The notes under the pieces are model-generated. The model had not been told where the DNA came from, made no database searches, and was given only the letters and a program-made list of their open reading frames with translations. From assembly GCA_000310025.1 (NCBI GenBank), contig FN649741.1:7311291-7375290 (forward strand): a stretch of DNA of 64,000 nucleotides. The letters are read 5' to 3'. The stretch is from Ectocarpus siliculosus. Lineage: Eukaryota > Sar > Phaeophyceae > Ectocarpales > Ectocarpaceae. Shown in pieces: positions 27,721 to 41,700 of the stretch. Numbering within the stretch: the stretch's first letter is position 1; every line of letters starts with the position of its first letter. A program made the position numbers and the translations under genes.

Positions 27721-30700
27721 TAGGAAGGAGAGGCAACGACGAAAAAGTGCACGGCGTGCGCCGTGGCGGGGAGGGTCAATGGTGTCAGGTAAAACAGAGG
27801 AACGGGAAATGGATCAGCTGGGGAACAGATAGTCCAACTGATTCGTAGACTGAGCTGTCAGTACAAGAACAAGAGAGGCGCATGGGTGTTGTTGCTGTTG
27901 TGAAAAGTATACAGCACCGAGCAGGAGGTGTTACTCGTGCGCGAACAGTTACTGCCAATCTTTGTTCCAGTTTTGACAGTAAACATGAAAAGAGGAGCCT
28001 AAGGGCGAATGCCACATCCAAAGTTTGTGCAAATCACGGTACACGGGGCAAATTGCGGTACACAAGGGATGTGTTCAACTCCCAATGGCAAATGAATAGA
28101 GCCTCGAGAAGAACAAGCGCACCCGATTCGAACTCTATGATCCACTTGCGTCCCCCTTGATTGTCACAGCAGTCCACCGAAACGCTGGAGGTGGACAGAT
28201 TCAGGTCTTGCCACAGCACCGTCGCCAACAGGGAGGAGTTGGCGTTGTATGGTAGCGGGCGCGTCGTTAGCATCCCCTCCGTTGTCGTGGTGTTGCTGAC
28301 GCCGGGGTCGCTGATATTGGTGTTGGTGTCGTTTCCGTCGCTGGTTGGCGTATTACATTCACGCACGCACAAACAAGAGTGTCAGTCAGGGATGAACTTG
28401 GACGAAAAAAAGGCAACATGGGAACGGAGGTTGTGTTTTTCTTCGCGCTTCGCTTTATTTCGGGGTTGCTCGCTCTCAAGTTCCGCTCCCCTCCATTTCA
28501 TGGACGGGACAAATGAACGCAATAAGTTGGCGTGCAGAAGTCAAAGTGTGTCAATTGGTGGAAGGGAGACGTAGGTTGGGAACCTTTTGCGTTGCAATGT
28601 TCTTACACCAGAGAGCTACTAGCAGAACATCAGGGCTCTGCGCGATGGAGATGGACAAGCTGGTTTCAAAAAAGGTTCGAACATTTTGGGCAGAAAAAGC
28701 TCCATGGTGCTTCATTTCCCTAGCATTCGCCCTGTGCCTCCCCGCATTATACCCAACCCTGCCGGCGCGCTTCTCTGAAGTCTTATTCCCACCAACCAAC
28801 ACGGATCCCCCGAGATAGTGTTGTGAAGGACACTCTGGTAAATCAAACGACGTCCGACTGAACAGAAAGGTTTTTGTTTCGGTGCCGTAACATCTATCAG
28901 TAGACCATCACCTGTAGTTGCCGGGCGACCAAGGAGTGTAGGAAAGCGTGAACGTGCCTCCGACCACAGGCGACTCTTGCAGGACTTCCACCTGCCCGGC
29001 ACATGATCGAGATCAGTTGCGTGTTCCGTACCACTTGGAATGATGGACTGTGAAACCAAATTCTCGTGGAATGAAAGGCCGGGTAGATCGCTGTTTACGT
29101 ACAAGCCGCAGAAAGGCACGAAATACAAACCAGTGTGTGCCATTGCCATCGAATATGGAGGTACTTCGATACACCACACCGAGGAAAGTTAGAGAAGCTC
29201 GTAATTTGGTAGTACAAAACTGCTTCCTGATAAGTACTGGCTACCCGCTGGGGTCGCGAAACAACCGCTCATGTCTTGGTGAAAACGATCGGCAACAAAT
29301 AACGAGATGCAGGCCGGAGATCGAGTTGATCACCTCTCCAGGCTCCACCGCCAGCCTACAAAAGAATGCTACAATATATCCTGTAGAATTTGATCCCACA
29401 CAAATTTCCAAGCTAGACCAACGACCTAACCTTCGTAAAGTTCACAACCAACGTGTCGTCCTGTTATTCAACATGAGCTCGTTCTTGGTCGAGTATAATA
29501 CTTTCTCTTTCACCTCCGTGGAGTTGGCTCCGGTGCCTGTGAGTTCCGAAGCGTCTGGGACGAAGCTGAAGATGTTGCCTTGTGCCTTTGCACCGTTGGT
29601 TGAAAATGATGAGCACAGGAAGCATCAATCGCCCCAGCCATGGTCGTCCGTCCGGCATCGCGGTGAACAGAGTTGGTGCGAAGGGACAAAAGGTTGACAA
29701 ATCTGACAGTGCTCCTTGGCACCTTAGAAAATTTACATGAGGCAGCTGAGGATCTCGTAAGGACTTAACACTCGTTGTGGGCCTTATGGGGCTTGAGGCA
29801 CTGCAGTTCAAGCCGGAAGTGCACTCTAGGCACCAACGACAACGTTTTCCACCCGGACCAGAAGGAGGTAGCACTTTCCTCTTCCACGATAATATTACTC
29901 CGCACGTGTCTTGTCGACTGGTTCGGCGTAGTAGTCGAGATGGCCCCACCCACCTCGTCGAAGGTAATGGTCCATATATATCCGTCGTCACACGCGCAGA
30001 AGGCATACTCCTCCCTTACAACCAGCATCCGACCGAGAGTCGGGAAATCCTCCATCAGTCCCGCCTGCACCTGCTCGATCGTCGCGTCCGCGGGGATGTT
30101 CCGCGACTTTCCCAACCCTGGACAACAAACAGCAACAGGCAAAGAGCCCGTTGTCATGATATCAAACAACAAATCATTGTAAAAACGGCGACAATAAATT
30201 GTGCATTTACACAGGAGAGCCAAACCTTGTTGCGCGTACCATCGAGTTATTAGAGCTGTCTTGCAAAGTATACCATTAGTAGCAAGCTCCACCACCTTCA
30301 AGAGTCCATCTCGGGGTATGGGGACCCGTGATGCTGTCAAAACCAGTTTTCAGTTCAGGGCTTCCGACTTCGCTCGAACGTTCTACGCGTAGGGCTGCCC
30401 TATACGCCTTCTTTCCAGGGTCACATTGTGGCGAACGCCCCGAATCTTTCTATAACCAACACTAACCAACCACTCGTGTGACGCCCTCTCCTGCCAGGGG
30501 TTGCCGTTGGGGTCGGGGTTGGTTTGGGCCCTCTGGTGCATAGTTTTGACAAGGTTTCGGTGTTCTCCTATCCCCCCTGCAAGAAAGAGTTGTATTACTA
30601 CCGTGCGGCCAGGAGTTCACGACACGATTTTCCTACCCCCCTCTCCCTCGCACAACCCATGCGCAGCCACACCGACACATCTGAGCAACACGTTATACCC

Positions 30701-32675
30701 CCACCCGTACACGCCAAGAAAATTGCACCATGCTCCCCGCGTTCCCTCCTATTCCCCTGGTCCTTGCCTGGGTAGTATAAGCTCCAGAATCCTCCAACGG
30801 TTTCGTATGGGTCGGCGTAGGTGATGAATTGTTGGATCTCCGTGACGTGAACGACATCGACAGCGATCAGCTGAACCTCTGGCTTGGTCTGAAAGTTGGA
30901 GAACAATGCTCGGGGGTGTTAGGTAGAATCCTTGCCTCACCATAATGTGTGGATATTTCGCGGGTAATGTGATTGGTGTGTTAGAATCAGCCGGGCAGGG
31001 ATTGTTAACCGACCTTGCTCTTTCAAGCCATAAGGCGTGTACGTCGGATCACCTGCTGCCAGCGAAAGAAAGTGACTACATGCATTCTTTCTCATCCGGC
31101 GTACTGTCTACCCTCTCTGGGTTGTTGATACCAACTTGTTTCGTAAGTTTACTGACCACGTTGCCAGAGAGAGTTATAACCTCTGAAGCCGTGCCGTACA
31201 AGGACCAACGCCCATCGTGAAACAGTCACTACGCAACACATTACACGTCAACTTTTCTTGTCTGCACTGTCCGTAACTGGACTCGATTCTTACCTCCGAG
31301 GCCGTGCCGGTGGAAACGATCAGCTGCACTTCTGGCACCTCTCTGTGCTTCTTGGGGGCACCGGCCAACAACAAGCTGCCGTCCAATGAGATCGCCCGAC
31401 CGAACAGGTCAGACCGATCCGAGTCCTCGCTCATCACCTCGAATTCCACCGCAAATCCCACCTTTCATTGTAGCGGTTGAACATGCACACAGTAGTGGAA
31501 AGTCGTGACATAGCGTAGGAGGCGAAAAGGCAGAGGGGGCGGTAGGGTTGTGCCATCTTGGTGTTCGTATGGTTGATTACATCTCTCATTGAACTGGGTC
31601 GCATTGCTCCGTCAACAACTCGGTATTCTGGAAGCGATACGGAATGAACAACCTAGATGACTGCGTGATAAACGTGTAGGAGGACAGAGCTTAAATGTCG
31701 ACAAGGATCATCGAAAAGGGTTTAGAAAGGAGTGGGAAGCGATTCTGGAAGCGGCACATGGCGTTGGAACACTAGGCGACAACAAACTTGCCTCAAACAA
31801 CGTCGATGACTTGAGCGCGAGCCCCCTCTCTTTCACGAACAGACCATTGCTGCTGCTGGTGCTGCTTGAGGTACTCCCAACCGAAGTTGACGAAGAGGAA
31901 GTCGCCGACGACGACAACGAATCCAGGTCATCCACATCCAACAAATCGGAGTAAAAGGCCTCGAACACCATCTTGTACCCCTTGCCCCGCGTCCGCACGA
32001 AGAGGTCTCGGAAGAAAAACCACCCACCAAAGGCTGTTGCCCGGTCCGTTCCGCTCAGTATCCCTCCCGGGGGGTTAAGGTGCAGGTCAGCGTCGAGTGA
32101 TGGGTTCGCGCTCAGCCGTTTTACTGTCGACGGGGTGGTGGTGTTGTCGTTGTCATTGTTGATCGTGGGGAGAACGAAGGACGCGCGGGCATCCCTCCAG
32201 TCCTGGTTTTGTGTTGCGTGCGGTGGGGGAAAAGTCGTGCGATGGTGGGTGATGTTGCTTTCGTCTCACCAGAAAGCGTACCGTTGCTCGTCTACATATT
32301 ATTCTAGACGGGCTTGGAGACACGAGGGGGGAGAGGTGGACGAGAACACTGCCTACCCACAGCCATTCAGTCTCCACCTTTTCATCGATCCAGTCGTCCT
32401 ACGGCCACGCACCCATCACGTCGCAAAAACGATATGACAAACCCACAACAGTCGCAGTCGAACAGAGGAGCAGACGGGAATATATATGGAGAGCGACAAT
32501 TACCACGGAAAAGGAAACTCGACAACCCTCCGTCTCTATCTGCTTGGTCTGTCCGTGTGTTTCTCGCTTTCTCTCTGAGGCTCTCTCTCTTTCTCTCTCT
32601 ACTTCTCTCCCTTTCTCTGTCTCTTTCTCTGGCGCTTTCTCTCTCTCCCTCTCTTTCTCTCTCTGTCTTTCTGTA

Positions 32676-32723
<48 letters not shown>

Positions 32724-35700
32724 CCTCTCCCTCTCTCTCTCCCTTACGTCGTCGTCGGCCCAATAGTCCAAATCGCCCGCCGAATCTCCGGTCACGACAA
32801 GGTACTCGAAAAGCAACAGGTAGTCGTCGCCCTCGACTTCCTCGGCGACCGCGTCATTGTCCGCAGCGCTAGAGTTAAACTCTGTGGTGTTTACCCACAA
32901 CGCTTGGCGGTCCACGACTCCAGTCTCTAGCTTGAGAGCGGGGGCGCCGGAGACAACAACTGGCGCGGAGAACCGCACGACAACCTTGGATGTGTCGGAG
33001 GTCATGCGGGGCGGATGATTGGACGACGGCAGGGACGAATCGTTCAGGGGGCGGTTTCAAGGTTTTATCTTACAAGGAATCTGAGGGAGGCCAACAAACT
33101 ACGCAATATGTTTTTTAGTTGAAAGAACATTATCACTCAGAGGCATCACGGTGAAATTCTCCCTCTGGAGGTCCGAGAACCTAGCTGTGCTCCCTCGTGG
33201 CTTGTATCACACACGCATCAACATACCGAAGACCAACTCCACGCGTGGCGTTGATCCATGAACGGACCCGCCCATTACAATACACGTGTGTGTGCGGCTG
33301 CAACGCGACGCAGACAGAAAGGCATAAAATGAACAAAGGCTTCCCACCTGCACGACGTCGCCTCCTTGATATGTCGCGTTGCTTTCTCCCGCGAAGTAAA
33401 TCTCGCGTATGTGAGGGGTGGACCCGTCAAGGGCGATGTCGGAGTTGAACGACAAGCTGCCTTCCTCTCCGGGGTAGAACGGTAGCACCTGTCGAGCAGG
33501 CGTTTTGACGAGTTGGGGTGGGGGGGGGCAGAGTGTGGTTTACCAGGGGGGATAAAACGCCGCTAGGGAGGACAAAGGATTTATGAGCTACAGTATTGAG
33601 CGGACGTTGAAAAACCTTGGTAATGGAGTAGCGGTACTCCCAGTCACAGCACGACGGCAAAAATATGGATGCCTTTGAAGCAAGATTTGAACTGATGGCT
33701 AGTGGCGTGCCGCAACACTGGATCCCTTTGTCTCCTCAGCTTGCCCTCCCTTGCCTCGCAATCTACCCAATTGATCGTGGAAGTGGGGTAGAACTAGAAC
33801 TCTAACTGCTCTCACTTACAACGTTGATGCAACCAACGTGTGGCGAAGCAATCACTCTACCACCCTCACCCCTCCGGCAAACGTACCCTGTCCACAGCCA
33901 CCGTCGGGTTAGTCGAGGCTTGAGCGACCAGCGACCGCAGTTTGGCCTCATACCCGGAGGAGCCGAAGGTAGCAATGAAACCGAACACAAGAGCGTGTCG
34001 GTCGGAGCATGATAGACTGTCGGTAAGGTCTCCCTCGACAACATTGTACTCGAAAACTAAGGTCTGGGGAATGGGCAGGGTCAGAAGCGTAATGTAGCAC
34101 GAACAAGAGATCGTCAGCTAAAGAAAAGCGAAAGAGTGGACATGTGCAGGGATGGTGGAAATAGGAGGTACACGCAGGGCTCTTAGGGTATAAAGGCCTG
34201 GCGGCGTGATTCGCAAAGACCGGGCGATATCCTGTTTGTGATCGGACGAAGGAAATGTGAGCTGATAGGAGTGGAGAAGGTTCTTGTTTTGCCCCTGCAG
34301 TCACCATTCCTCCTAGGGTCATTAAATGTAAGTATTGGATTCGACAAGGCCTCCTGCGCCTGCATGGGGTCATCACTATTTCACATAATGGCATGCACAG
34401 CCTGCACGCCGAATACGGTTCGTAGAGAGTTCAGAACGGTAGAACCCAATAGGATGAGAATTGTACCGACAATATTTATTGCAGACAGCTTCAGGTACAG
34501 CAAGTGTCAGCTGCTCGCAAGCACAAACTGTCATAAAGCAACCCTGTTGAAATCCCAACAATCCTGCAGAGATGTGGTCAAGGACAGACGATATATCTCT
34601 TGTCAAGCAGGTGATACGTGCACAGGCCATAACATCAACGAATACCACCACCGCCAACAACAACAACATCAACGACAACTGTGTCTCTTGCCTGGTTGCC
34701 GCTGCCTTCTACGTAGAGTGCCCTTCCCGGCTCCCCCTTTCCCGTGTTGAGGTAGAACACGGGTTCACCGACCACGGCAACAAATTGGTCGAACGTGACC
34801 CAGATCGTTACCACATCTCCTGGGGCATACGTGCCGGCGGCGTCCGGGCTTGTGACATTTGTTATCTTGGGTATCGCGTCAAGATTCCGGGAGGAGGGAG
34901 CGGGAGGAAGGAGAGACAAATTGAACGACCAAGGCTATTACCATAATAAGCGGTCGCAATTATAATGATGAGATCTAGTTTACGTTTAAATGTGAACGTT
35001 GGTTACTAACAAACGCGACCTCGAGGGTAATGAGAGGCGGTACATGCTTACCTTCCTACACATCCATGAACCCCGCGAAAACACGTCTCGGCGGACCAAA
35101 AAATGGTTTTCTTGTAGAACGACCAACCTTGTTGCGAGCGCAGTTCGTCTAGTTGCTATAAACAAGGTGGCCAGTACATAGCATCTGATGCAGCAGATAC
35201 TGCTGCAGCGGTCATCTGTCAAGACGCGAAAAATGACTAACTAGAAGGGAGGAAACACAACCACCTTGGCCACGAACAGTACCTGAGGTCGTCCGGTGGT
35301 GTTCACGTAGATCGTGGATCCTCCCCTCGCTAAAGAGTAGGCAGGGTCCGGCAGCGACACATCAGCAGATGTCGAAGGGTTCGTGGAGCGCCGCAGTATC
35401 CAATCCTCGCTACCACCCTCCCCACCCTCCCCTCCCTCCCCGACGTTGGCACCGAGCGAGAGCGATCCGGCCCAGGTAACGTTGGGGCTGTGATCGCCGT
35501 AATCTACCGTGTACAAAAAATGAACCTGGTTTTCATTGACAAGTGTTCAGAGAGCGGAAGGAGCGAAGCCGTCGTACATTGTGTTCCGAGTACTAAGTGT
35601 CCGGCGCATACGGCTTCCTTTGAGAGCGAATAGTCGAATTCTGAAAATGTTCAACAAGACACGGCGAGCTTTGTGCGTGGTGTGCCATCGTCCAGATAGG

Positions 35701-38700
35701 AATCGTAAGACCGAAACTGCACGCCTAAACCCTGTTGCTGCCCCAAACCAACCTACATCCCAGTGTTTCCCAACCTTGGGCAGCGAAAGAGTCTCGCTTT
35801 CACTAATTTGTTTAACACGACCATCACCCTCTCAAAAAATGCAACCGCGTAACACTGTGTCACACCTGTCCACTCTTCTATACTACAACATGCAACCCAC
35901 ACTCGAATATTCCTCGAACGATAATGTGCATGGAGGGAATTATCCATCAGGAACCTACACCTTGAACATGCATTTACTCCTGAAGACACTACGCTGCTTG
36001 AAAAATGGTTAAAGTACGCACAACAATCGATTTTGTTGGGGATAGGTGTAGAATAAGACTCTTCATATGATGATTCGTTTGGAACAATTACGTGTAATCA
36101 CCACGAGCTCAACGCATCGATAACCACGACATGCATCAAACTTGATCCTTCAGCACCAGTATGGATTCTAAACGGTGGGGACCCAAATGACCTCATTCCT
36201 CGTCACACCTCCGTCCCATCCTCCGATGTACTATCAAACAGCGCGTATGCCCCCGTGTCAAGCAGCAGCCTTGGAGAGCCGGTCACGATAACCGGTGTGT
36301 CGAAAACGACTCGAACCTCGATCTGGAGCGACAAGTCAACAATAAGCACACGCACAAGGAGGGTAATGACCTCGTGTTTCGGTAGGGTTCTTCAGCAGCG
36401 TTTCCCGACAAAAACAGCTCAAGTGCGAGGATTGGCCAAAGAACGAATTCGAGACAGAGTGGAAGACGATCGCAGCTGAAAAGTATGCTCTGGTTTCGAT
36501 GACGTTCTCAACAACCTGGTTCGCTGGTATCAAGACCGTAGCATACGAGGCCATCACTGGCTTCACCCTGGTACTTTGCGTCGAAACCGCCGACACGTTC
36601 GAAATGTGACGAAATGTGACCAAAAGCTCCTCTCGTGGCGTTCTCTTCCGCCATAGTGTCCTGTCTCTCCCCACGGTGATAATGCTTCCCCTGTTGGTAT
36701 TTTTGTCTGGCTTATCACAAACAAGCGTCTACCCGCAGAAGAACAGAACGTTATATTGGTTCATTTATTCCAACTTTGGTAGCGCGAACTGCAACTTTCA
36801 CAAATCCAGCGTCGACTTGAACCCAAGGTATCGTGACGTTCTACACCCGCGTACCTCTTCGCCAACGGTATAGACGCCTCCCCAAGGTGAAGTCTCCTTC
36901 GGGCTGTACAGCTCCACCACGGCGGGCGGAGTCGACTCTAGCTCGATGCCCGCGTGGCTAAGGTTGAAACCTTCCAGCTGTTGAAACGAAACGGTTCGAG
37001 GAACATTACATCACAGAGGGGTAGCTGCGCGAGAGAACGCCCGCAACAAATTCGACTTTCTGCTGTGAAACTGCGGGCATGCAACACTAAGACCGGCAGT
37101 GTGATGCCGGTCGACATTGTGGAGAAAAAAATGAAACACTGCTACCCGAGAGACCGTCCAGAAACCAATTCCATTGGCTTACTCAAGTCACAATATGACG
37201 CGACCTCAACCAGCACCCAAAGCCGCGATACCAAAAGAAAATCTTCACTCGTCTCACCGACAGGTTCGCCGTCGCTCCGTTCCAGTTCGACGCCCGGCAC
37301 CCTCCCGTGCAGTTTATCATCGCGGGAAACGGGAACGAATCGTTGGCGATGTCAAGAACCGCAACATCGCTGTCGTTACCGCTGACACCCCCTGTTGTCG
37401 TGGCGGCAAGAAACGTGTACGAGAAGAGCCACTCTCTGGTTCCAGTTCCCGCCACCACCTGCGCCTCGCCACCGTTGTTGAGAGGGATGGTAGGAAGCGC
37501 GCCGCTGCGTAGGCCAGACGTTTCCAACAGAAGCTCGTCCGAGAATTCGACAGTGATGTCAATCACCTACATTATCATGGATGTTTTGTTCGGGTTTCGA
37601 GGAGATGGAGCGGTCATCGTCGTAAGGTTAAGAAGAAGTTTATTCGGTGTGTGAACCAGGAAGAAGGCAACGAAGGCGCGTTGGCAGCGGAGACGAACCT
37701 TAGGTACATGTGTACTTCTATATGAATACACTTTCGGGCAGAAAGATACATGCAACATCTTTCAGCGATCATCGGGGGGAAGAGTGAGGCCATGGCCTCG
37801 TATCTCTAGACGGAATCCAGTAATCCACCTCCACCTTTTCGATATTTGAGTTTCCACGCATCCACGCACTCGCCCAACCATCCTCTGTCATTAATGTTGG
37901 GGTTGTTGGCGATGCTCTTTCTTTAAGTTCAACGTACGATATACCTTGCCCCTGACTCGATTATAGTGCACGAACACTCTTTTGAGAAAATGACACAGAT
38001 GCCAGAAAAAACACGGTTATTGGACTCCCCTCTCGTATGTTTAGCTAAGCTCTTTCCCCCATTACAGATGTACTTGCTCTGAACACGATTTTTCCTGTTC
38101 TTTAGTACTCTACCTTGGTTAGTTCGTGACAACGGTTCTTTCTATTGCGTTGAAGAGGAGAGAAGAAGGGGCACTGGGTTAGAACGTTTTTACAATGTGC
38201 AGACAACAACAACAGCAGCAACAACTGCAACCACAATATGATCATCGTACCTGCCCCGCGCCGTAAGTGCCATTTGCAGTGTCCGTTGACAGGTCGACGA
38301 CGTACGTCTCTCTTGACCCAGAAGTATCAACGGTTACATCTGTCGCTACGGGCACGCCAGACACGCGATTTCCCAGGGAGTTCGACAGTATCAGGGTAGC
38401 GTCTATGCCCCGGCCTCCTCCAAGGGCCTTCTTCTCTCTGATGGAAGTGCTTGGTCGGTCCGGGCACCCCGACTGGAAACGTTTGAGATCAGGAAGGGCG
38501 AGGTAAACTCAATCTCTCATGATATATTTGCTCGCGCCCTTTCAAACACTAAGACGATGGGGATGCCGCGCAATGGGGTGTCGCGAGGAGCAATGAAAGC
38601 CCATGGATTGGAGTTCTTGTACGAGGCTGTTATTCTTACACTGCGAATGGGAAAAACGCTACAGCAGCCTATGATATGTTCGTGAGAGCAATTCGTGAGC

Positions 38701-41700
38701 AGCGTGTGAGACCATCTGGGTGCCGGAGTCTGGCACCACGTGCATTCTAAAAAACAAATACGTGGTAGGCAAGTGAAAACGGCACTCGTCCCCGGGTAAC
38801 GGAACACGAAACTCATCCAATATGAGCGCCTCCTTTCATGTAGGCCGAAAATGTGCGGAAAGGCTGAAGACTCACCTCCAGGCAAAGAGCATTGGGGAAG
38901 AATCGGTAGCCGAGATTATTCGCGTAGTCACCCATTTGAACCTGTGGTTTTAGTTGTGACACGCACCACGCACGGCGGGAGTTGTTTTGGTGAGAAGCGG
39001 AGGTGGCGGTAAGTTTGGTGTCGTGAAAAGTCGTGCCAGTGGAGAGAAAGCACAACGATCAACAGAAGACACGTCCCGAGAAAGGGTGGTTTCGCCGTCC
39101 TTGGCAATCACGTAGAACGAAAGGAAACGAACACGCTTCGAGCTAGCTGTCGACGACGCAATGCCTGAAGAACATGTTGACTCCAAGATAGCTCCCGCCA
39201 AAGCGGGCCTGGACCCTATCTACTGCTGTGGTCCCAGTCTATGTTACGTACTGTCCCACTTTGTGCAATTTTGACTATTTTCTTGTATTCGTCGGGTGTC
39301 GCTCACACGAAGGGTACATCGAACATGTCTATATTTTACGACTTGACTGCATCTGCGTTCAAATAGTTGCGAAAATATGCTACACACGTCTCACAACGCT
39401 TGTGTCTACGCAGCTGCTGCGCGATCACACATGCACCTCGTATTGGAAGTTCAGCGTCGTGGACCCGTTACCCACTCCGTTGAAGACCGCCTCTCTCATC
39501 CTCGTGCAATCCAGAACCAGCACGGGGAGAGACACATCACCGTTGTCATCAATGCCGGTGAAAACGGTTACGTTCTTGTCAAACGTAACCGCCAGCTGGA
39601 GAACATCCCCGAGGCCGTAGGAGGCACCGTCGGGGGTATCGGGCGCCAAGGACACGCTCACGGGGTAGGGTGGGGCGCCGTCGAGAGCTATCGCTGAGGT
39701 TTTGGCCAGGCTTTTTCCTGTTGGGGTCCAAGGCGTGGACCAATAGTAACAAGGTGTGTGTGGGAGGAGTATGTGGTAAGGGGGGTCCAAACGGCAATTT
39801 TCGCAGACGAACCTACACAAGCTCTCGCATGGGCAAGTGCGGGGTATAGGTATGCTCACTTCGAAGCGAACAAACAAGCATCAGGATTGACCCGGCCGGC
39901 TGCTAGTTGTACGGTAGGATGGTGAACAACAAATACCGCAAGTGGCAAACTGCGAAGCTATGTTCACTTCTAGATTTAGAGCGAAGACGATTTCTTCGCG
40001 AAAACTTCTGCTCGTGGGTAACCACCCAAAAAGTCACATGTCGCCTGCTTCCGTGAGCAGGACGTACCGGCAGCAATGGTGTCGGCCAAGTCAATGTTAG
40101 CGTCTTGCGTGGGGTTCGTAGAGTAACGCCTGATGTAACCGCCGTCCCCAAGGTCGATGGCGCTTCGGCCGTAGATGTCGAGAACGTCCACAGAGTCCCC
40201 CTCAACCACGTTATACCTTTTCATGGGTTTAAAAAATGCGACTGATGGACATGCGCAGGCGAGCCACGTATCACAGGACGGGTACATGCAAGTACGCTCA
40301 CAAGAAGACGTAGGATCGCGACACACAGGCTGCCGTAGGTACTAACAGTAGTGACGATGTCTTCCTGCATGAAAAATAACAAATAACACCTAATGACACA
40401 CACGCACACACAGGCGTGTTTGTGTTTATGCTCAGCTGTAACTACTGTATTTCGCCTTTGCATTTGTCAGCCGGTTAGTGTCGTTGACGAAAGACAAATT
40501 GAAAAATAGTCGTGCTCACACACACATCGGGGCAACAATAGGTCGAAATGATGCGCCGGAAAACACAGGGCCCGCCTTCGAACAGGTTTGCAATGAAGAA
40601 CCGGTCGAGGCGTATCGATCCCCAGAAAAGGATTGCTTGATAGTCTGCAATAGGATGCTGGAGAGCTTTTTCTCTGGGGGAAGCATCCCACGATCGCTTT
40701 TCTCCTATCGGAACAGAGTTTTCGGGCCCCTCCCTCGGATTTCATAACGGTGTATTTTGCTTATACTAAAATAGTAAGTGTACGGTTCCGTGGGCGTTCT
40801 ATCGTGCCCGTAGTAACCTTTGTGGACTGAGTCAGCAACGGAGCATCGAAGTGAAGTTGACTCACTCGAAAGTGACATCGTATGTGCCGTTACCCCCGGA
40901 AGAGAAGTCCGCCCTAGCCCCGCGTTGGTTGGTGGTGAGGAAGAGTCCGACGTCCGCAAATACAGCAACAGGCTTCGTAAACCTTCCAGAAAAAAAATCG
41001 TAAGAGAGCGGTGGAGAGCTGGTTTAGAGGGCAAACCTGGACTCTTTGCTGCTACCTTCTCTGGTACGGAGTGTCTACGCAGTCGGCCGTGTGACGTTTA
41101 GACAAAGGACTACTGACGTACCTTACCACCTCGTCGTTCTCTCTAGAACTTTTGTGCGCGTTTCCAGACAGACCCCTCTCCAAACGTCGCTCAGACACGT
41201 ACCATGAACTATTCCAATCTTCGAGCGAACTCGCTCTCCAGCATCCCACCCCCCCGCGATTTTCCATGCTCACCAAATCATGACGAAAACGGTATCTCCG
41301 TGGGCGTAGGTGCCATTCCCATACCCTGTCACCACCACCCCTCTCTCCACGTCCACTTCAGGCGGCGTGGTGTCGACGGTCACGCTTCCGCCGTCGGATC
41401 CTAAACCGGTGCCCCCATCCTCGCCACCAGGCACGCCTGCCAGGGAAAGATTCGCCGCTAGGGAGGGGCTGGAAGACCTCTGCAGTATTTGTGGGGTGGC
41501 CACAGAAGACAAGAGGTTCGTGTCCGGGAGAAGGATTGAGGCGTTTTCGCCGTTCGGGATCGTGAGTCCCAGGGCGAAGCCCTCGGTGGTGTCACCCTCT
41601 TGGATCTGCACGTTGCGAAAAGGGCATGTAGGGATGGATTACACAAGTGGTTGTATGAGTTTTTCGGCGATCCGGTGTCCTTCTGTGAGAACCTGAACAT

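Noticed and set aside
29050-29697. 215-codon plus-strand frame
   Set aside because: No domain, and it lies opposite the exon 29514-29585 of the giant gene; composition is intron-like.
31140-31205. Pseudo-exon resembling the 3' end of exon 31294-31461
   Set aside because: Only ~17 bp resemble it, and the neighbouring exons already join in phase without it.
32314-33005. Long frames on both strands with SLSL or RERE runs
   Set aside because: They come from the CT/GA tract. Only 32748-32984 on the minus strand is a real exon; the frame's tail past the donor is intronic.
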